From NCBI GenBank assembly GCA_019137255.1, contig WPDH01000256.1:21301-85300 (forward strand): a DNA stretch of 64,000 bases, written 5' to 3'. The stretch comes from Corinectria fuckeliana (taxonomy: Eukaryota > Ascomycota > Sordariomycetes > Hypocreales > Nectriaceae). This document shows, piece by piece, positions 1-10,535 of this stretch. The notes below the pieces were generated by a model. That model saw nothing but the letters and a program-made list of their open reading frames with translations. It made no database searches and was not told the DNA's origin. Numbering within the stretch: the first letter of the stretch is position 1; the number at the start of each line of letters is the position of its first letter. A program made the translations under genes and the position numbers.

Positions 1-693
1 CAACCAGCCTGTTCACACAAGGACTTCATTTCCCAGAACCCCCCCCAAAAAAAACCAATCAATCATCGGATTGTACTGTACGCGGCGTTAGGAGGAAAAG
101 AAGTGCGCAACTGGCGACTATGTCCCTTTTGCCATCAACACACTAATTTCCTTCGGTTTCTTTTTCCTTCTTTCTTGCTTTTGTCACATACCACCCACGC
201 ACTCATCTGGCATGAGGATAATGACCTCCCAACACATATGCTTGGTCTTCGGTTCTTTCTCTCTCTCTCTCTCTCTCTCTCGCAATATGGCGCGGAACCG
301 GCAACGTTATACCAGATGTTTCGCAGGGCTTACGGCTGGTCTTGATTTCGGAGCTTATTGATCTCTCCTTATTTTGTCGGCTGGCACGAAAGGAGGCAAG
401 GTGGAAACCTTGGTTGACGAGTTCGCTAGGTAGCTAGCTGGTACACACCAGAAATACAGAGTGTGTACGTGTATGAACAATTATGGTTGTCGTGTGGTGT
501 GAGAATGTAATCGTGTTGAGTCCCTTGATTTGATGGTGACACCACATGTTACAACGCAAGGATTCCCAACTTTATTAGAGCGGGTGTAACTTGCACTCAA
601 TTTATTTTCATCTTGTTGTCTAGAGATTAACAAACTACCTTTTCCTTTCTTCCCCTTCCCCAAACACCCACACATCATACATATCATGTCCGA
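1..693. other. Left-edge intergenic stretch
   Basis: No convincing gene is visible. The only longer frame (about 103-345, +) runs through a TC microsatellite and resembles nothing known. The last few hundred bases are probably the 3' UTR and terminator region of the MTHFR gene, which ends at 694 on the minus strand. Confidence 0.6.
258..281. repeat. (TC)n microsatellite
   Basis: About twelve uninterrupted TC units are seen directly. This is simple-sequence DNA in a non-coding stretch. Confidence 0.9.
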
Positions 694-2715
694 TCAGCTC
701 GTCAGCACGTTCCACAGCGCATCCTTCTCCACAAAGTCGTGGTGGATCAGGTTCACCAGCCAGTACTCGTCCTTGATGCCGGTGAGCAGCTTCTCCGTGT
801 CGGAGCCGCGGCCGTAGACCTTGGCCCACTCGCCCCAGATGCCAAAGGCCTCCTCGCACCAGGCGCGGAAGCTGACCTCCTCGATGATGGTGGGCGTGAT
901 GATCTCCTTGCCGGGGAACACGCCCCAGGTGACGGCGTTGGTGCTGGCGCCTCCGCTCACGTCGGTGCTGCCGAGGCCGCCGCTCGAGTCGGACGTGACG
1001 AAGTCGCCACGGGCGTTTCCGGCGTAGTAGCAGACCGAGCTGCGCAGCTCGGGCGACGCGAGCTTCGCCTTCAGGGCCGTCCACTCCGTCGTGGGGATGA
1101 AGCACTCGACAAACGACTTCTGGAACACGAAGCCGTGGGAAGGGCCCCAGCCAAAGGTCGAGTCGTCGGAGCGCAGGCCGTTGACGGCGGGCTGCGAGGC
1201 GACGGTCCACCAGCCCTTGGTGTTGAGCTGCAGGAGGTGCGGCTGGATGGTGGAAGACTCGGGGAGGAGCTCCTCTTCGCTCCAGGGGATGGCAGAGAGC
1301 TCGCCCCTGATGTGCTTGACGAAGAGGTCGTTTATGTCTTGGCGCGTCTTGGGGTGGCCCCAAAGCCTCACGGCCTGGGTTACGGACATGTGTAGGCTCA
1401 CGCCGTAGCCATCAATCTCGCCGTACGCCGGAGATCGGGCGTCGCCGAAGCGGCCGTTGGGGAAGTCATCCCAGGTAGCCTCGCGGCCAAGGACCCCCTC
1501 GCCCTCGGAGATGGCCAGGGTGTTTGCGCGGGTGTTGATGGCCTCGGCGCGGATGCCGGCCTCCTGAGCGGTGGCCTCCCACTCTGGGTGAGGCACGGCT
1601 CGATCGCCGACGATGACGCGATTGTGCGGGTCGGAGCCGACGGAGGATTGTCGCCGAGATGCACGAGAGCGGGAGTGGCTGCTGGGATGCAGGTTGGCGC
1701 TGCCGTTGACCTGGAGGGCAGGGATGGACTCGTCGACGACGACGGCCTCTTCGTCTTGAGGGGGGTCCGGGATCAGGTTCGTCCGCTCCAGAATAAAGGA
1801 CACGGCCTTCTCCAGGTTCAAGGTATAGAAATGGAAACCCTTGGGTCCGGGATATCTGCTCTTGACCTCCTTGACCTGCTCCACCAGCTCGCTGACAATG
1901 TCCACGCCAACCATCTTGACTCGCTCATCATCGCCCTTGACGACATTGAGACGGCTGAGAACATTGTCGGGAACCTTGGCGTGGCTCAGCTTGGTCGTCC
2001 GCTTGATCATCTGGTAGCTCTGGATGGGCATGAGGCCGGGGATGATAGGCAGGGTCTTGAAAGCACCACTAGGGTGTGATCGCAGCGTCTCCTCGAAGTG
2101 GTCGTAGGCCTTGATGTCGAAGAAGAGCTGAGTCATGATGAAGTCGGCACCGGCCTGGACCTTCTCAACCAGAGACGGTAGGTCGTGGTCCAGACACTGT
2201 CCAAGCGGGTGGCTCTCGTCGGCATGGCCTTCGGGGTATGCTGCCACGCCAATACAGAAATAGTCGCCGTGGTTCTTGCGGATGTACTTGACTAGGTCCG
2301 CCGCCCAGTTGAAGTCCTCGCTGCCGTCGTCCTCAGAGTCTTCGGGGTCGCGGTACTCGTCCCTCCTGGGAGGATCACCACGAAGGGCCAAGATATTGCG
2401 AATCCCCAGTGCCTTTGCATCCTCGAGAGCCTTATCGACGAGTTTCCGACTCATGTTGGTGCAGGTGAGATGGAGGCAAGTGGTGAGGCCAAGCTCCCGC
2501 TGGCACAGCTCGGCCAGTTCGAGAGACTTCTGCGAGGTGGTTCCGCCAGCGCCCCAGGTGACGTTGACGAAGAGCGGGCGCAGGGCTCGTTCCATTCGGT
2601 GCAGTCGATCCCGTAGGTTGGAGAATCCCATGGCGGTCTTGGGGGGGAAGAACTCGAGGGAAAAGTAGGTGCCGTCGGCCGGCAAGGCGGCGATGCGATC
2701 GGTGATTTTGTCCAT
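694..2715 (-). CDS. MET12: Methylenetetrahydrofolate reductase, Met12 type
   Basis: Single-exon gene for a 673-residue protein that reduces 5,10-methylene-THF to 5-methyl-THF, supplying the methyl group for methionine synthesis in the cytosol. The N-terminal half is the FAD-binding TIM barrel: LEFFPPKT (catalytic Glu about residue 21), VTWGAGGT (51-59), LHLTCTN (81-87), LALRGDPP (109-116) and GADFIMTQLFFD. The C-terminal half is the eukaryotic regulatory domain, with the strongly conserved ATWDDFPNGRFGDARSPAYG block and VTWGVFPGKEI. These blocks match yeast Met12 better than Met13. An in-frame ATG lies 12 codons upstream (2749-2751), but the chosen start gives the spacing to EFFPP seen in Met12. 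It is divergent from the LeuRS gene, with 647 bp between the two ATGs. No frame damage is seen. Confidence 0.95.
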   Translation of the reverse strand: MDKITDRIAALPADGTYFSLEFFPPKTAMGFSNLRDRLHRMERALRPLFVNVTWGAGGTTSQKSLELAELCQRELGLTTCLHLTCTNMSRKLVDKALEDAKALGIRNILALRGDPPRRDEYRDPEDSEDDGSEDFNWAADLVKYIRKNHGDYFCIGVAAYPEGHADESHPLGQCLDHDLPSLVEKVQAGADFIMTQLFFDIKAYDHFEETLRSHPSGAFKTLPIIPGLMPIQSYQMIKRTTKLSHAKVPDNVLSRLNVVKGDDERVKMVGVDIVSELVEQVKEVKSRYPGPKGFHFYTLNLEKAVSFILERTNLIPDPPQDEEAVVVDESIPALQVNGSANLHPSSHSRSRASRRQSSVGSDPHNRVIVGDRAVPHPEWEATAQEAGIRAEAINTRANTLAISEGEGVLGREATWDDFPNGRFGDARSPAYGEIDGYGVSLHMSVTQAVRLWGHPKTRQDINDLFVKHIRGELSAIPWSEEELLPESSTIQPHLLQLNTKGWWTVASQPAVNGLRSDDSTFGWGPSHGFVFQKSFVECFIPTTEWTALKAKLASPELRSSVCYYAGNARGDFVTSDSSGGLGSTDVSGGASTNAVTWGVFPGKEIITPTIIEEVSFRAWCEEAFGIWGEWAKVYGRGSDTEKLLTGIKDEYWLVNLIHHDFVEKDALWNVLTS

Positions 2716-3362
2716 TGTGGGCAATGGGCGATACGCGAGCGCAATGGGCATTTGGAGTAGCTGTGATAGTCGATGAGGACACAGGTATATCTAGGGCTTT
2801 GTATCAAGCCTCGATCGAGTAGGACGAAGATGTGGTGGTGATGGTGGTGGTGGTGGTGATGGCAGGTATCCTCGGCGAGGGTTCGCTTATTGTCTGTGCC
2901 GTCAATCTTGGCAACTTGAAGGCAGTAAGAGGTCTGGTAGCAAAACCAACCAACAGAAGCATAAATACGAGGCCGAAGCTGAAGCCGAACCCAGCGTCGT
3001 CCCTCTTGTACAGGTTCAAATGGTCCTCGCGACTCGCTCGCTCCACGTGCCGCCGGTTTGGAGGGGACGAGTTTTGTTGGCGGGGCATTTCCATAGCGGG
3101 GTCCGTTCTCGGGTTGGGCTTTGGCGGGCGCTGCTGCCATGACGCACCGGGTGGCTGCCCAGTGAACCCCAGGGAGGTACCGAGCCCCCATGTATCATGC
3201 AGGGCCCCGGCACGCCAATTGGGTACCGCCTGACAAGTACCGACATGGCTCGAGCTTCCGGGCTATTTCCGGTCGCGCGACTTCGGTGCTCGACTCTGTC
3301 TCTCTCTTCCGAATCCCTCATTCCATGTTGATGCTCTTCCGCATCATGACGACGTCGCCTCA
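2716..3362. promoter_or_regulatory. Divergent intergenic promoter, MTHFR / LeuRS
   Basis: 647 bp lie between two divergent start codons, so it must hold both promoters. A TGG/TGA-rich simple repeat lies at about 2830-2861. A short minus-strand ORF (2804-3094) with one hydrophobic stretch lies inside, but it runs through this repeat and looks fortuitous. No TATA box is placed with confidence. Confidence 0.6.
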
Positions 3363-6324
3363 ATGCCCTTGCTCCAAGGAAGGCTCATCACCTGTGCCGC
3401 CACCCGCAGGGCTCTCCCGGGCTTGAACAGCGCTTCCCGGGGCGCAATTGGGCTCAGGCCCAACCCATCAATCTTCACCAAGATCCCTACCGTGCTCTCG
3501 CGACGATGGTACGCCGTCGACCTCCCTTCCCTCGACGACAAGTGGCGCAAGCGATGGAAGGAGTCTGAAGACGCCGGCGAGGCTCCCGCCAAGCTGTCTG
3601 AAGGCCAGGACAGCCACTGGGTTCTGCCCATGTTCCCGTACCCCTCAGGCACTTTACATCTAGGCCACCTGCGAGTCTACGCCATCGCCGACATCGTCGC
3701 CCGATACCGAAGATTAAAGGGGGAAAAAGTGCTAATGCCCATGGGATGGGACGCCTTTGGCCTCCCTGCCGAGAACGCCGCCCTCGAGCGGGGAATTGCC
3801 CCTGGAACCTGGACCAAGAGCAATATCGCCAAGATGAAGCAGCAGCTCGAGGTCATGAACGGGTCCTGGGATTGGGATCGCGTGAGTTCCTCTTCGGACT
3901 GCCTGCTCAGCCTGCGCTTTCGCATTTGCCCAACTGACACGCCGTGTGCAGGAATTGACGACGTGTGACCCCGAATTTTACAAACACACCCAGAAGCTCT
4001 TCCTCATGCTTTACGAGCGTGGGCTTGCCTACCAAGCTGAGGCTGAGGTCAACTACGACCCCGTCGACAAAACCGTCCTCGCGAACGAACAGGTGGACGC
4101 CAACGGTTGCTCATGGAGGTCCGGCGCCAGGGTCGAGAAGCGCAAGCTCAAACAATGGTTCTTTCGCATCTCCGAGTTCCGCGAGGCCCTCCTTGACGAC
4201 CTCGAGGCCCTCGCCAAGGACAACGCCTGGCCGGAGCGCGTTCTCTCCCAGCAGAAGAACTGGCTTGGCAAATCGACAGGCGCCGCCATCAAGTTCCCCA
4301 TACTAGCCATGGATCACGACATCAAGTCCGCCATTGAAGTCTTTACCACCCGCCCCGACACCCTCTTTGGTGTTCAGTATCTTGCCCTCGCAGCCACCCA
4401 CCCCGTCGTGCTGGATCTGGCCAAGAATGACCCGGAGCTCCAGGCCTTCATCGACACGGTGCCTGGGCTTCCTCCAGACTCCAAGGTTGGCTACCTCCTG
4501 CCACACCTTCGGGCTATCAACCCGCTGGCCTACCACGAGGACACCCCTGCAACCTCCAAGGTGTCTCTGCCCATCTATGTGGCGCCATATGTCCTAGGCG
4601 ATTATGGCGAAGGCGCCGTCATGGGCGTTCCGGGCCATGATGTTCGCGACCACTCGTTCTGGAAGGAGCATCACTATGATGCGCCTATCCGCCATGTCCT
4701 CGCTCCCTCCGACGATGGGGCCACAGCGACCCTGGAAGACGGGCCGTATGTTGACCACGGCATCATGACAGAGCATAGCGGCGCTTTTAAAGGGAAACAC
4801 TCGGCAGATGCTGGAGAAATAATCGTCCGCTTGCTCGAGGCAGCCAAACTTGCCAAGCCCGTCGACAAGTGGCGCCTCCGAGACTGGCTCATCAGTCGTC
4901 AGCGGTACTGGGGCACGCCGATCCCCATCGTCCACTGCGACTCGTGCGGTCCCGTTCCCGTTCCCGACGAACTGCTCCCTGTTGAGCTCCCTGAAGCCGA
5001 CGGCCACTGGGCTGCCGGCCGCACGGGAAATCCCTTGGACTCCACGCCCGACTTCGTCAACACCACATGCCCCAAGTGTGACGGCCCTGCCCGCAGAGAC
5101 ACGGACACCATGGACACCTTCGTCGACTCAAGTTGGTACTACGCCCGCTTCGCGGACCCTCACAACAAGGAGCATCTCGTCTCGCCCGAGGCCGCCAAGA
5201 CCCTGCCCGTGGACACGTACCTCGGCGGCATCGAGCACGCCATCCTCCATCTCCTCTACGCCCGCTTCATCTACAAGTTCCTCGCCACCACGCCTCTGCT
5301 CCCCCAATACTCGGAAGACACCGCGCACTCCGCGGAGCCCTTCAAGCGCCTCATTAGCCAGGGCATGGTCCACGGCAAGACCTTCATCGACCCGGCCAAT
5401 GGCAAATTCCTCAAGCCCGACGAAGTCGACCTCTCAGACCCGGCCAAGCCTCGCGTCGTGGCCTCGGGTGAGCTCGCGACCATTGCCTACGAGAAGATGT
5501 CTAAGTCTAAGTACAATGGCGTCGACCCCGCCGATATCATCGCCAGGTACGGCGCCGATGCCACCCGCGCCCACGTGCTCTTCCAAGCTCCCGTCGGCGA
5601 CGTGTTGAACTGGGACGAGGCTAAAATCTCGGGCGTCACTCGTTGGCTCCAGCGCCTGCACGACCAGGTCATCGCCCTGGCCAAGAAGACCAAGACTGGC
5701 GAGACGACGTCCGCCAAGGAATACCTCACGGCCAAGTTCAAGCGGCTCGGATCTATGGATGCAGCGGAGCTTGCGCAGTGGGATATCGAAACGGCCATCT
5801 GGAGGGAGGTGCAGCGCGTCATTGCCTCGGTCATAGCCTCTTACGAGGAAGTCTACTCGCTCAACACGGTCGTCTCCGACCTCATGGTCCTCACCAACAC
5901 CCTCATCAATAACCCCACCGCCAGCCCCGTCATCAAGCGCGAGGCCGCCTGTGCCATCGTTACTATGATGGCCCCCGTCACCCCCGCATACGCCGAGGAG
6001 TGCTGGAGCGCCCTCCACCCCGCCGCCTCCGTGTCCGTCTTCCGAGCCGCCGCCTTCCCCACGCCGGACCCCTCCGTCACCGAGCTCCTCCAGCCGCGGA
6101 GCCAGAAGTGCGCCGTCCAGGTCAACGGCAAGGTGCGCGGCGTCGTGAGCATCCCGCCGCCGCCGCCGGAGCTGCAGGGTGACGCGCTGCGCGAGTGGAT
6201 GGTGGGCCAGATCCTCGCGACGGCCGAGGGCGCCGCGCGCTTCGCCGACGGGGCTTACAATCTCCGGGCCGCGAAGCGGGCCATCCCGGTGCGGGGGGGC
6301 AAGACGATCAACTTTGTACTATAA
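3363..6324 (+). CDS. NAM2: Leucyl-tRNA synthetase, mitochondrial
   Basis: Two exons, 3363-3881 and 3952-6324. The 70-bp intron has a GTGAGT donor, a CTGAC branch site and a CAG acceptor, and the frame closes at phase 0 (DWDR/ELTTC). The predicted protein of 963 residues charges mitochondrial tRNA-Leu. Residues 1-50 are Arg-rich without acidic residues and end in SRRWYA, as a matrix-targeting presequence would. The class I motifs are intact: HIGH-type HLGH (99-102) and KMSKS (about 688-692). The CP1 editing domain shows TTRPDTLFG (305-313) and GVPGHDVRD. RDWLISRQRYWG and the anticodon-binding C-terminus are also present. It resembles the bacterial/mitochondrial LeuRS class, not the cytosolic one. 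In yeast, NAM2 also helps group I intron splicing; whether this copy does is unknown. An out-of-frame ATG at 3346 overlaps the start. Confidence 0.95.
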
Positions 6325-6360
6325 GAGACGAGCATTAGACTATGGAAGATTTCTGCCACT

Positions 6361-6612
6361 TTGGGAAATACCTTAGGCCTAAAAAGTCACCCAGAAGTAA
6401 AAGTTGAGTGCGATATTCGGCCAGAACAACATCCGTACGCCTATGCGCTGAAGGCTACATGGGAATCTGATGCAAGAAGGCTAGGAATACGTCTTCAGGG
6501 ACAGTACGGCCAGGGCCCGTGCAAAGGACAGGAGCTTAAGGAATGGATTCAATGTGGTTCAAATGCGGCTGTAGCACGGGCCGAAAGGATTATCAGGATG
6601 CTCGAGGGCTGA
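6361..6612 (+). other. Coding-like open frame without ATG, possible gene remnant
   Basis: An 83-codon open frame with no ATG starts 37 bp after the LeuRS stop and ends at TGA 6610-6612. Its composition looks protein-like (HPEVKVECDIRPEQHPYAYA, then LKATWESDARRLG), with balanced residues and no low complexity. I do not recognise the family. It could be a 3' exon or relic of a lost gene, or a chance frame in the LeuRS 3' region. Confidence 0.25.
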
Positions 6613-7140
6613 TACGTGGAATAGATCAACGGGAACTTCACAGCGCTTCATAATCTCACCTCCCTCCATGCACATTTGCGTCCCCTAACTCTCACTAGCT
6701 TGATATTTTGTCGTCGGTCATCTCAAGGTTCGTGAAATGAACTCCGACTTCCGGACCGTACCTTACCAACCGGCTAGAACACACCCCACGCAGCAGACGC
6801 GAGACGCGAGAGTCACCAAAACAATACTATGAGTGGCTGTGACATGTACGGTGGTATTGGGGAGAATGGCGGTTACGAATGTTCCATCTGTGGAGGGAAG
6901 AAAATAAAACGATGAGTAATGGTCTTTGATGCTGGGTTTGTCACACGTTGTCACTTGAAACTAATTTCGCAACTAATGCAATGAGCCAGTGAGCCCGTGA
7001 GCTAATGTCCCATTCGGCTTTTTATACGCTGAGACTGTGTCGGATAATTGGATTCCAGCAACGTTATGGATTGAGGAGCCCGCGCATCCCCTTCTTGGCC
7101 ACTGGGTCCGATAACGCGCCGCCACGCCCATCGTCAGGCC
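6613..7140. other. Intergenic, nothing recognised
   Basis: No coding frame, RNA gene or repeat is supported here. It separates the LeuRS 3' region from the decayed SANT-family fragment. Confidence 0.5.
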
Positions 7141-7637
7141 ATGCACAGTTTGGTTCAAGACGACGATGATAGCACCAGCGACGTGGGCAGCGAGTCCCAA
7201 GGAAGTGAATCCCATCTTGACCGAGCGAATTTGCGGCGTGATAAGAACTATTATCCCTCTCCCACGGAAGTCGAAGAGATAGGCTTAGGCGACGAGTCTG
7301 ACAGCGAAAATCAATAGCCACGCAAGCGCCGCAAGGTCTCGAGGCCTCTGCCAGCTTGCTGCGCGATGCAGCAGCTAGTGTTGAGCGCTCTCGTCGGGGA
7401 AGACCGTCTTTGAGATCAAGGGGGAAGAATACTCAGGCAAGCGGTATCCCCAGCCCAGCGCCATACCAGGCGACGTCCGATGAGACTGAAGTCAGGACGG
7501 TTCTCATAAGGTTTGAGGAATGGCCGCTTGAGAATGCTTCACTCAAGCGCATAACCGAGAACGGCAAAACAACTTTCCAGTTACAGTTTGACTGGACTCC
7601 TTATACAAAGCGTGGGCATGCTAGCAGCACCGATTAG
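7141..7637 (+). pseudogene. Decayed N-terminal/central part of a SANT/Myb-like family protein
   Basis: Starts with ATG and an acidic serine-rich segment (VQDDDDSTSDVGSESQGSES), runs to an in-frame TAG at 7315-7317, reads on through PRKRRKVSRP (NLS-like), then shifts frame to a second open stretch ending at 7637. That stretch contains a block (RFEEWPLENASLKRI, then TTFQLQFDW) which, from memory, belongs to a multicopy family of fungal hypothetical proteins with a C-terminal SANT/Myb-like module. That module is missing here but a matching piece lies at 11.05-11.3 kb on the same strand. One nonsense codon and one frameshift make this a pseudogene unless unseen splicing rescues it. Confidence 0.5.
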
Positions 7638-8004
7638 GTTGATTCACTCTTAACACAGATGACGGCTATGGCCAAGCGAGCTTTAGGTCTATGAGCTAAA
7701 TACACCCCACATTAAGATGATCTTCTCATTAACCCTACTTTCTCCATAGAGCATTCTTTCTGAGTCACCGCCCTGGTTTTTTACCTAGCTTCTTCTGAAA
7801 CCGAATGGTAGCTAAGGAACGATCCGATGATAACCCATTTCTGGCATGGGGACCTGAGCTATATAATTAACCGTTCCTCGCTGCAAATAACTTATGGTTC
7901 CCTGATTCTCCGTCCGTTTTTTCTCTTAACTACCTACATATGATACAAGTCTGCAACACCCATAACCCCAGAGGGCATTCTTCCGAGATCAGTATTGACA
8001 TAGC
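7638..8004. other. Intergenic between SANT-family fragment and kinase
   Basis: Fairly AT-rich, no coding frame. It should contain the 3' end of the minus-strand kinase transcript, if one is made. Confidence 0.5.
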
Positions 8005-9439
8005 TTATCCTCGGTTGAGCCAAGCATCAATAAGAGTATCACTTGCCGCAGCCCTAAGAGACGGCTCAAATTTCAACATGTTTTCGATCAGTTTACCCAC
8101 ACTCACAATGTCCTCCCTCGTGAATTCGGCGTGTTTATCGTCGTCGAAGTAGACCTCTGCCAGCCATTCCTGGAGTGTATAGCTGTGGTCTTCGTCAGGC
8201 AGATCCTTTTGCATTGCTTGCCATTTGTCCCGCCACCGTGATGGTAGCCCGTCAGTGGCGAACCCCATCATTTGTTGAACAAGGACCGGCAGGGTTAACA
8301 TGATGACATCGAAGGGAGGTCGGCCGGTGACGAGTTCAAAAAGCTACATTGGTTAGCTCTGTCGTCTGGATAGGAATGCAATCGGAGGCTTTACCAGGCA
8401 TCCAGCGCTCCACAGGTCCACTCGATGATCCAATACGTCTCCGAAGATGACCTCTGGTGCTCGTATAGGCAACGGGGTATGCAGTGTGTTCGGGGCGTTG
8501 TTGTCGAAGAACGCCTCTCCGAAATCGATGATTTTGACTGATGGAGAGGACAGTAATATGTCTCTCTTCCGGAATGGAGCGGGCCGAACGACATGGGATG
8601 GGACATTGCGCGCTAAAGACTTCCCATCTAGTCTGCTCACTGGACCAGTTTGAGGCTTCCAAAGCCTGTCGAAAAAGTCTCTTTCGTCCAGGGAATTCAG
8701 GTCGGGTATTGTGATGGCTAAGTTTCGGGTGTGAAGATCTAAAAGTCGAGTCAGCAGGACGCAGAGAAGGCATCCATGGATGGTGGAACAATTTACCCCC
8801 ATGGCCAATGTTGTGGGATGCGAGGAAATCAAGTCCTTGCAGGGCCTGGTTAGCAAAGACTTTGGCAAGCTTCGCCGGAAGCCTGTCATCCCTGTAATGT
8901 GATGCAACAAAATCAGCCACGCTGGGACCGACGAGTTCAAGCACGAGACAGTCATGGGTTCCATTGGGGCCGACCACAGTAAAATGGTCCAACATGTGAT
9001 TCAGATGGGACCACCCGGGATGGCGTCTTGGAAGGGCGGATATTGCCCGCAAGATCTCAAGCTCATGTGTATGCCCAATGTCTGAAACTGAAACCTTGAT
9101 GGCGACATATTGGTCGTCGCTACACGAGAGTTAGCAAAGAGGGTTTCATATTCTAGTTGGTATAGATAGACATACCTTTGGTCTTTTGCAGCTACCCCAG
9201 CCTAGCTTGTGCAGAATCTTGTATCGTCCATCCTTTAGAACGTCGCCTAATCCGAGAGGATGGTAACCTCCTGGTTGATACCGGTGTAGTGGCTCGGCAT
9301 CGATATCGCATTTGTATGTCTGTGCTGGCATTTGGAAGTTGCGACAGCGAGCTGCATTGGACTTGAAGAAACTATGAAGAGAAACTGGCTGGATCCTGCC
9401 TGGTGTGAAAAATGCCCTTGGAAACCTCAGATGTACCAT
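8005..9439 (-). pseudogene. SRPK-like protein kinase with a frameshift in the glycine-rich loop
   Basis: Four exons: 9176-9439, 8797-9119, 8395-8738 and 8005-8343, with introns of 56, 58 and 51 bp and good GTATGT, GTAAAT and GTAAAG donors. The product is a fungal SRPK-like Ser/Thr kinase: YQPGGYHPLGLGDVL and YKILHKLGWGS in exon 1; QYVAIKV (ATP-binding Lys) in exon 2; HGDLHTRNLA across the exon 2/3 junction (catalytic Asp and Asn); IDFGEAFF (DFG), RAPEVIFG (APE) and DLWSAGCL in exon 3. All C-lobe motifs are intact. The break is at the end of exon 1: after LGWGS the next expected segment (strand beta2, usually with STVWLA) is missing. The following bases encode AKDQ only in another frame, the frame exon 2 needs. 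Spliced as found, the frame hits a stop 18 codons into exon 2. It may be a pseudogene, a sequencing error, or a truncated protein started downstream. Confidence 0.65.
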
Positions 9440-10166
9440 GCTGGTCGCAAGTCGTGACGCTTTAATGAGATGGCGCCGGTTTGGAGCGAATTTCTACTAG
9501 CTAAGTAAGGATGACTTGGGGCCAGTAGTAAGTACTGTTATCACGTGCAGCGCTAAATCTGCAGCACGTACACGCACATGCCTCAGCAACTCATCAATAT
9601 TGCCCTGTTCAATTGGGCTCTTGCGACGAGACTAGCATTGCCCTAACACGGCTGTCTATTTTAGGAAAACTGCAAACTCGAAAAATAAAAACTAGGGGTT
9701 GCAGACGATGGCACTTGTCAAGCGTGGCAGGGCGAGTTAGTATTGAGATGACATTCCGGTTGTCCCTCGCAGGCTGGCGTGCGGTGCAAGTTGCGGCGGC
9801 TAAGGTGTCTATAGTCCCCCACACGGTTTTAAGCGTCCACGCTGTCCTGCTTGAATTGTAATACAGATGTTGGCAATGAGGGCGGCTACTGAAACGGAGT
9901 CGGTGTTAAATTCTCGTCTAACAATTTCTAATAATAGATGGAAGACAACTTCACCCCACTGACTGCCTTATAGTACGATCTGGAGATTTCTTACAGTCTT
10001 AAAATGAGCTCTTAAAGGTAGTAGCAATAAATTATAAATACACCTTTGTTCCTAAAGACAAGACTACTCCTCCTCTGTTTTATTTTATCTTAAAGCATAA
10101 ATTGTACATACTGAAATTTGCTGCTATTATATCTTTTCCATTCCCTATACGGCAACATAAAGCAAT
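9440..10166. other. Intergenic, AT-rich towards the right
   Basis: Nothing coding is supported. The part from about 9,880 to 10,140 is visibly AT-richer than the surroundings and includes ATAAATTATAAATAC near 10,027, a possible TATA-like site for the small ORF at 10,167. CA and TG dinucleotides persist, so it is not heavily RIP-mutated. Confidence 0.4.
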
Positions 10167-10535
10167 ATGCCTCCCATACCCAGAGGCCTGGTCATTATGA
10201 CACAACGAATCAATAACTCGGCTTTAAGGAACATGACCCTCAACTTGACTGAGAAAGCCACGCAAGAGCAGGACCTTGCTCATTTTACCCAGGCTATGTT
10301 AAAGTAATATGCAACGCATGTGGTTATCTTTTTATGCGCAGTTATTAATACCTATTGGAATCCATCCCACACCAGCCATTCTGATCCCACTCCGCACGTT
10401 ACAGCTCTGCTGGCAACGGATACCCAAGCCAGCTTGAACAAGTCCCAGGCCGTGCACATCTATCATGACGACGACGGAAATTACGTGGGGCATATACTAT
10501 ATGAAGAACGGCCGAACAGGTCTACTGACGAGTAA
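10167..10535 (+). pseudogene. Small decayed ORF of unknown family
   Basis: From ATG 10167 the frame is open except for one TAA about 46 codons in (AMLK*YATH), then continues to a TAA at 10533-10535, giving about 122 codons in all. The second half (NTYWNPSHTSHSDPTP, then HIYHDDDGNYVGHILYEE) looks like real protein. The TAA could be a CAA changed by a C-to-T mutation. Alternatively a 38-bp GTAATA...GCAG stretch could be a very short intron, which would be below the usual fungal minimum. I do not recognise the family. Confidence 0.35.

Noticed and set aside
635..1408. Overlapping open frames on both strands within the MTHFR gene
   Set aside because: They are GC-rich shadow frames of a clearly coding exon and match no family.
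2804..3094. 96-codon minus-strand frame with one hydrophobic segment in the MTHFR/LeuRS promoter
   Set aside because: It ends in Thr/Ile repeats made by the TGG/TGA microsatellite and has no recognisable motif; the position is promoter DNA.
7638..10166. Possibility that the AT-rich stretches around the kinase are RIP-mutated repeats
   Set aside because: CA, TG and CG dinucleotides remain common there, unlike in the copia element.
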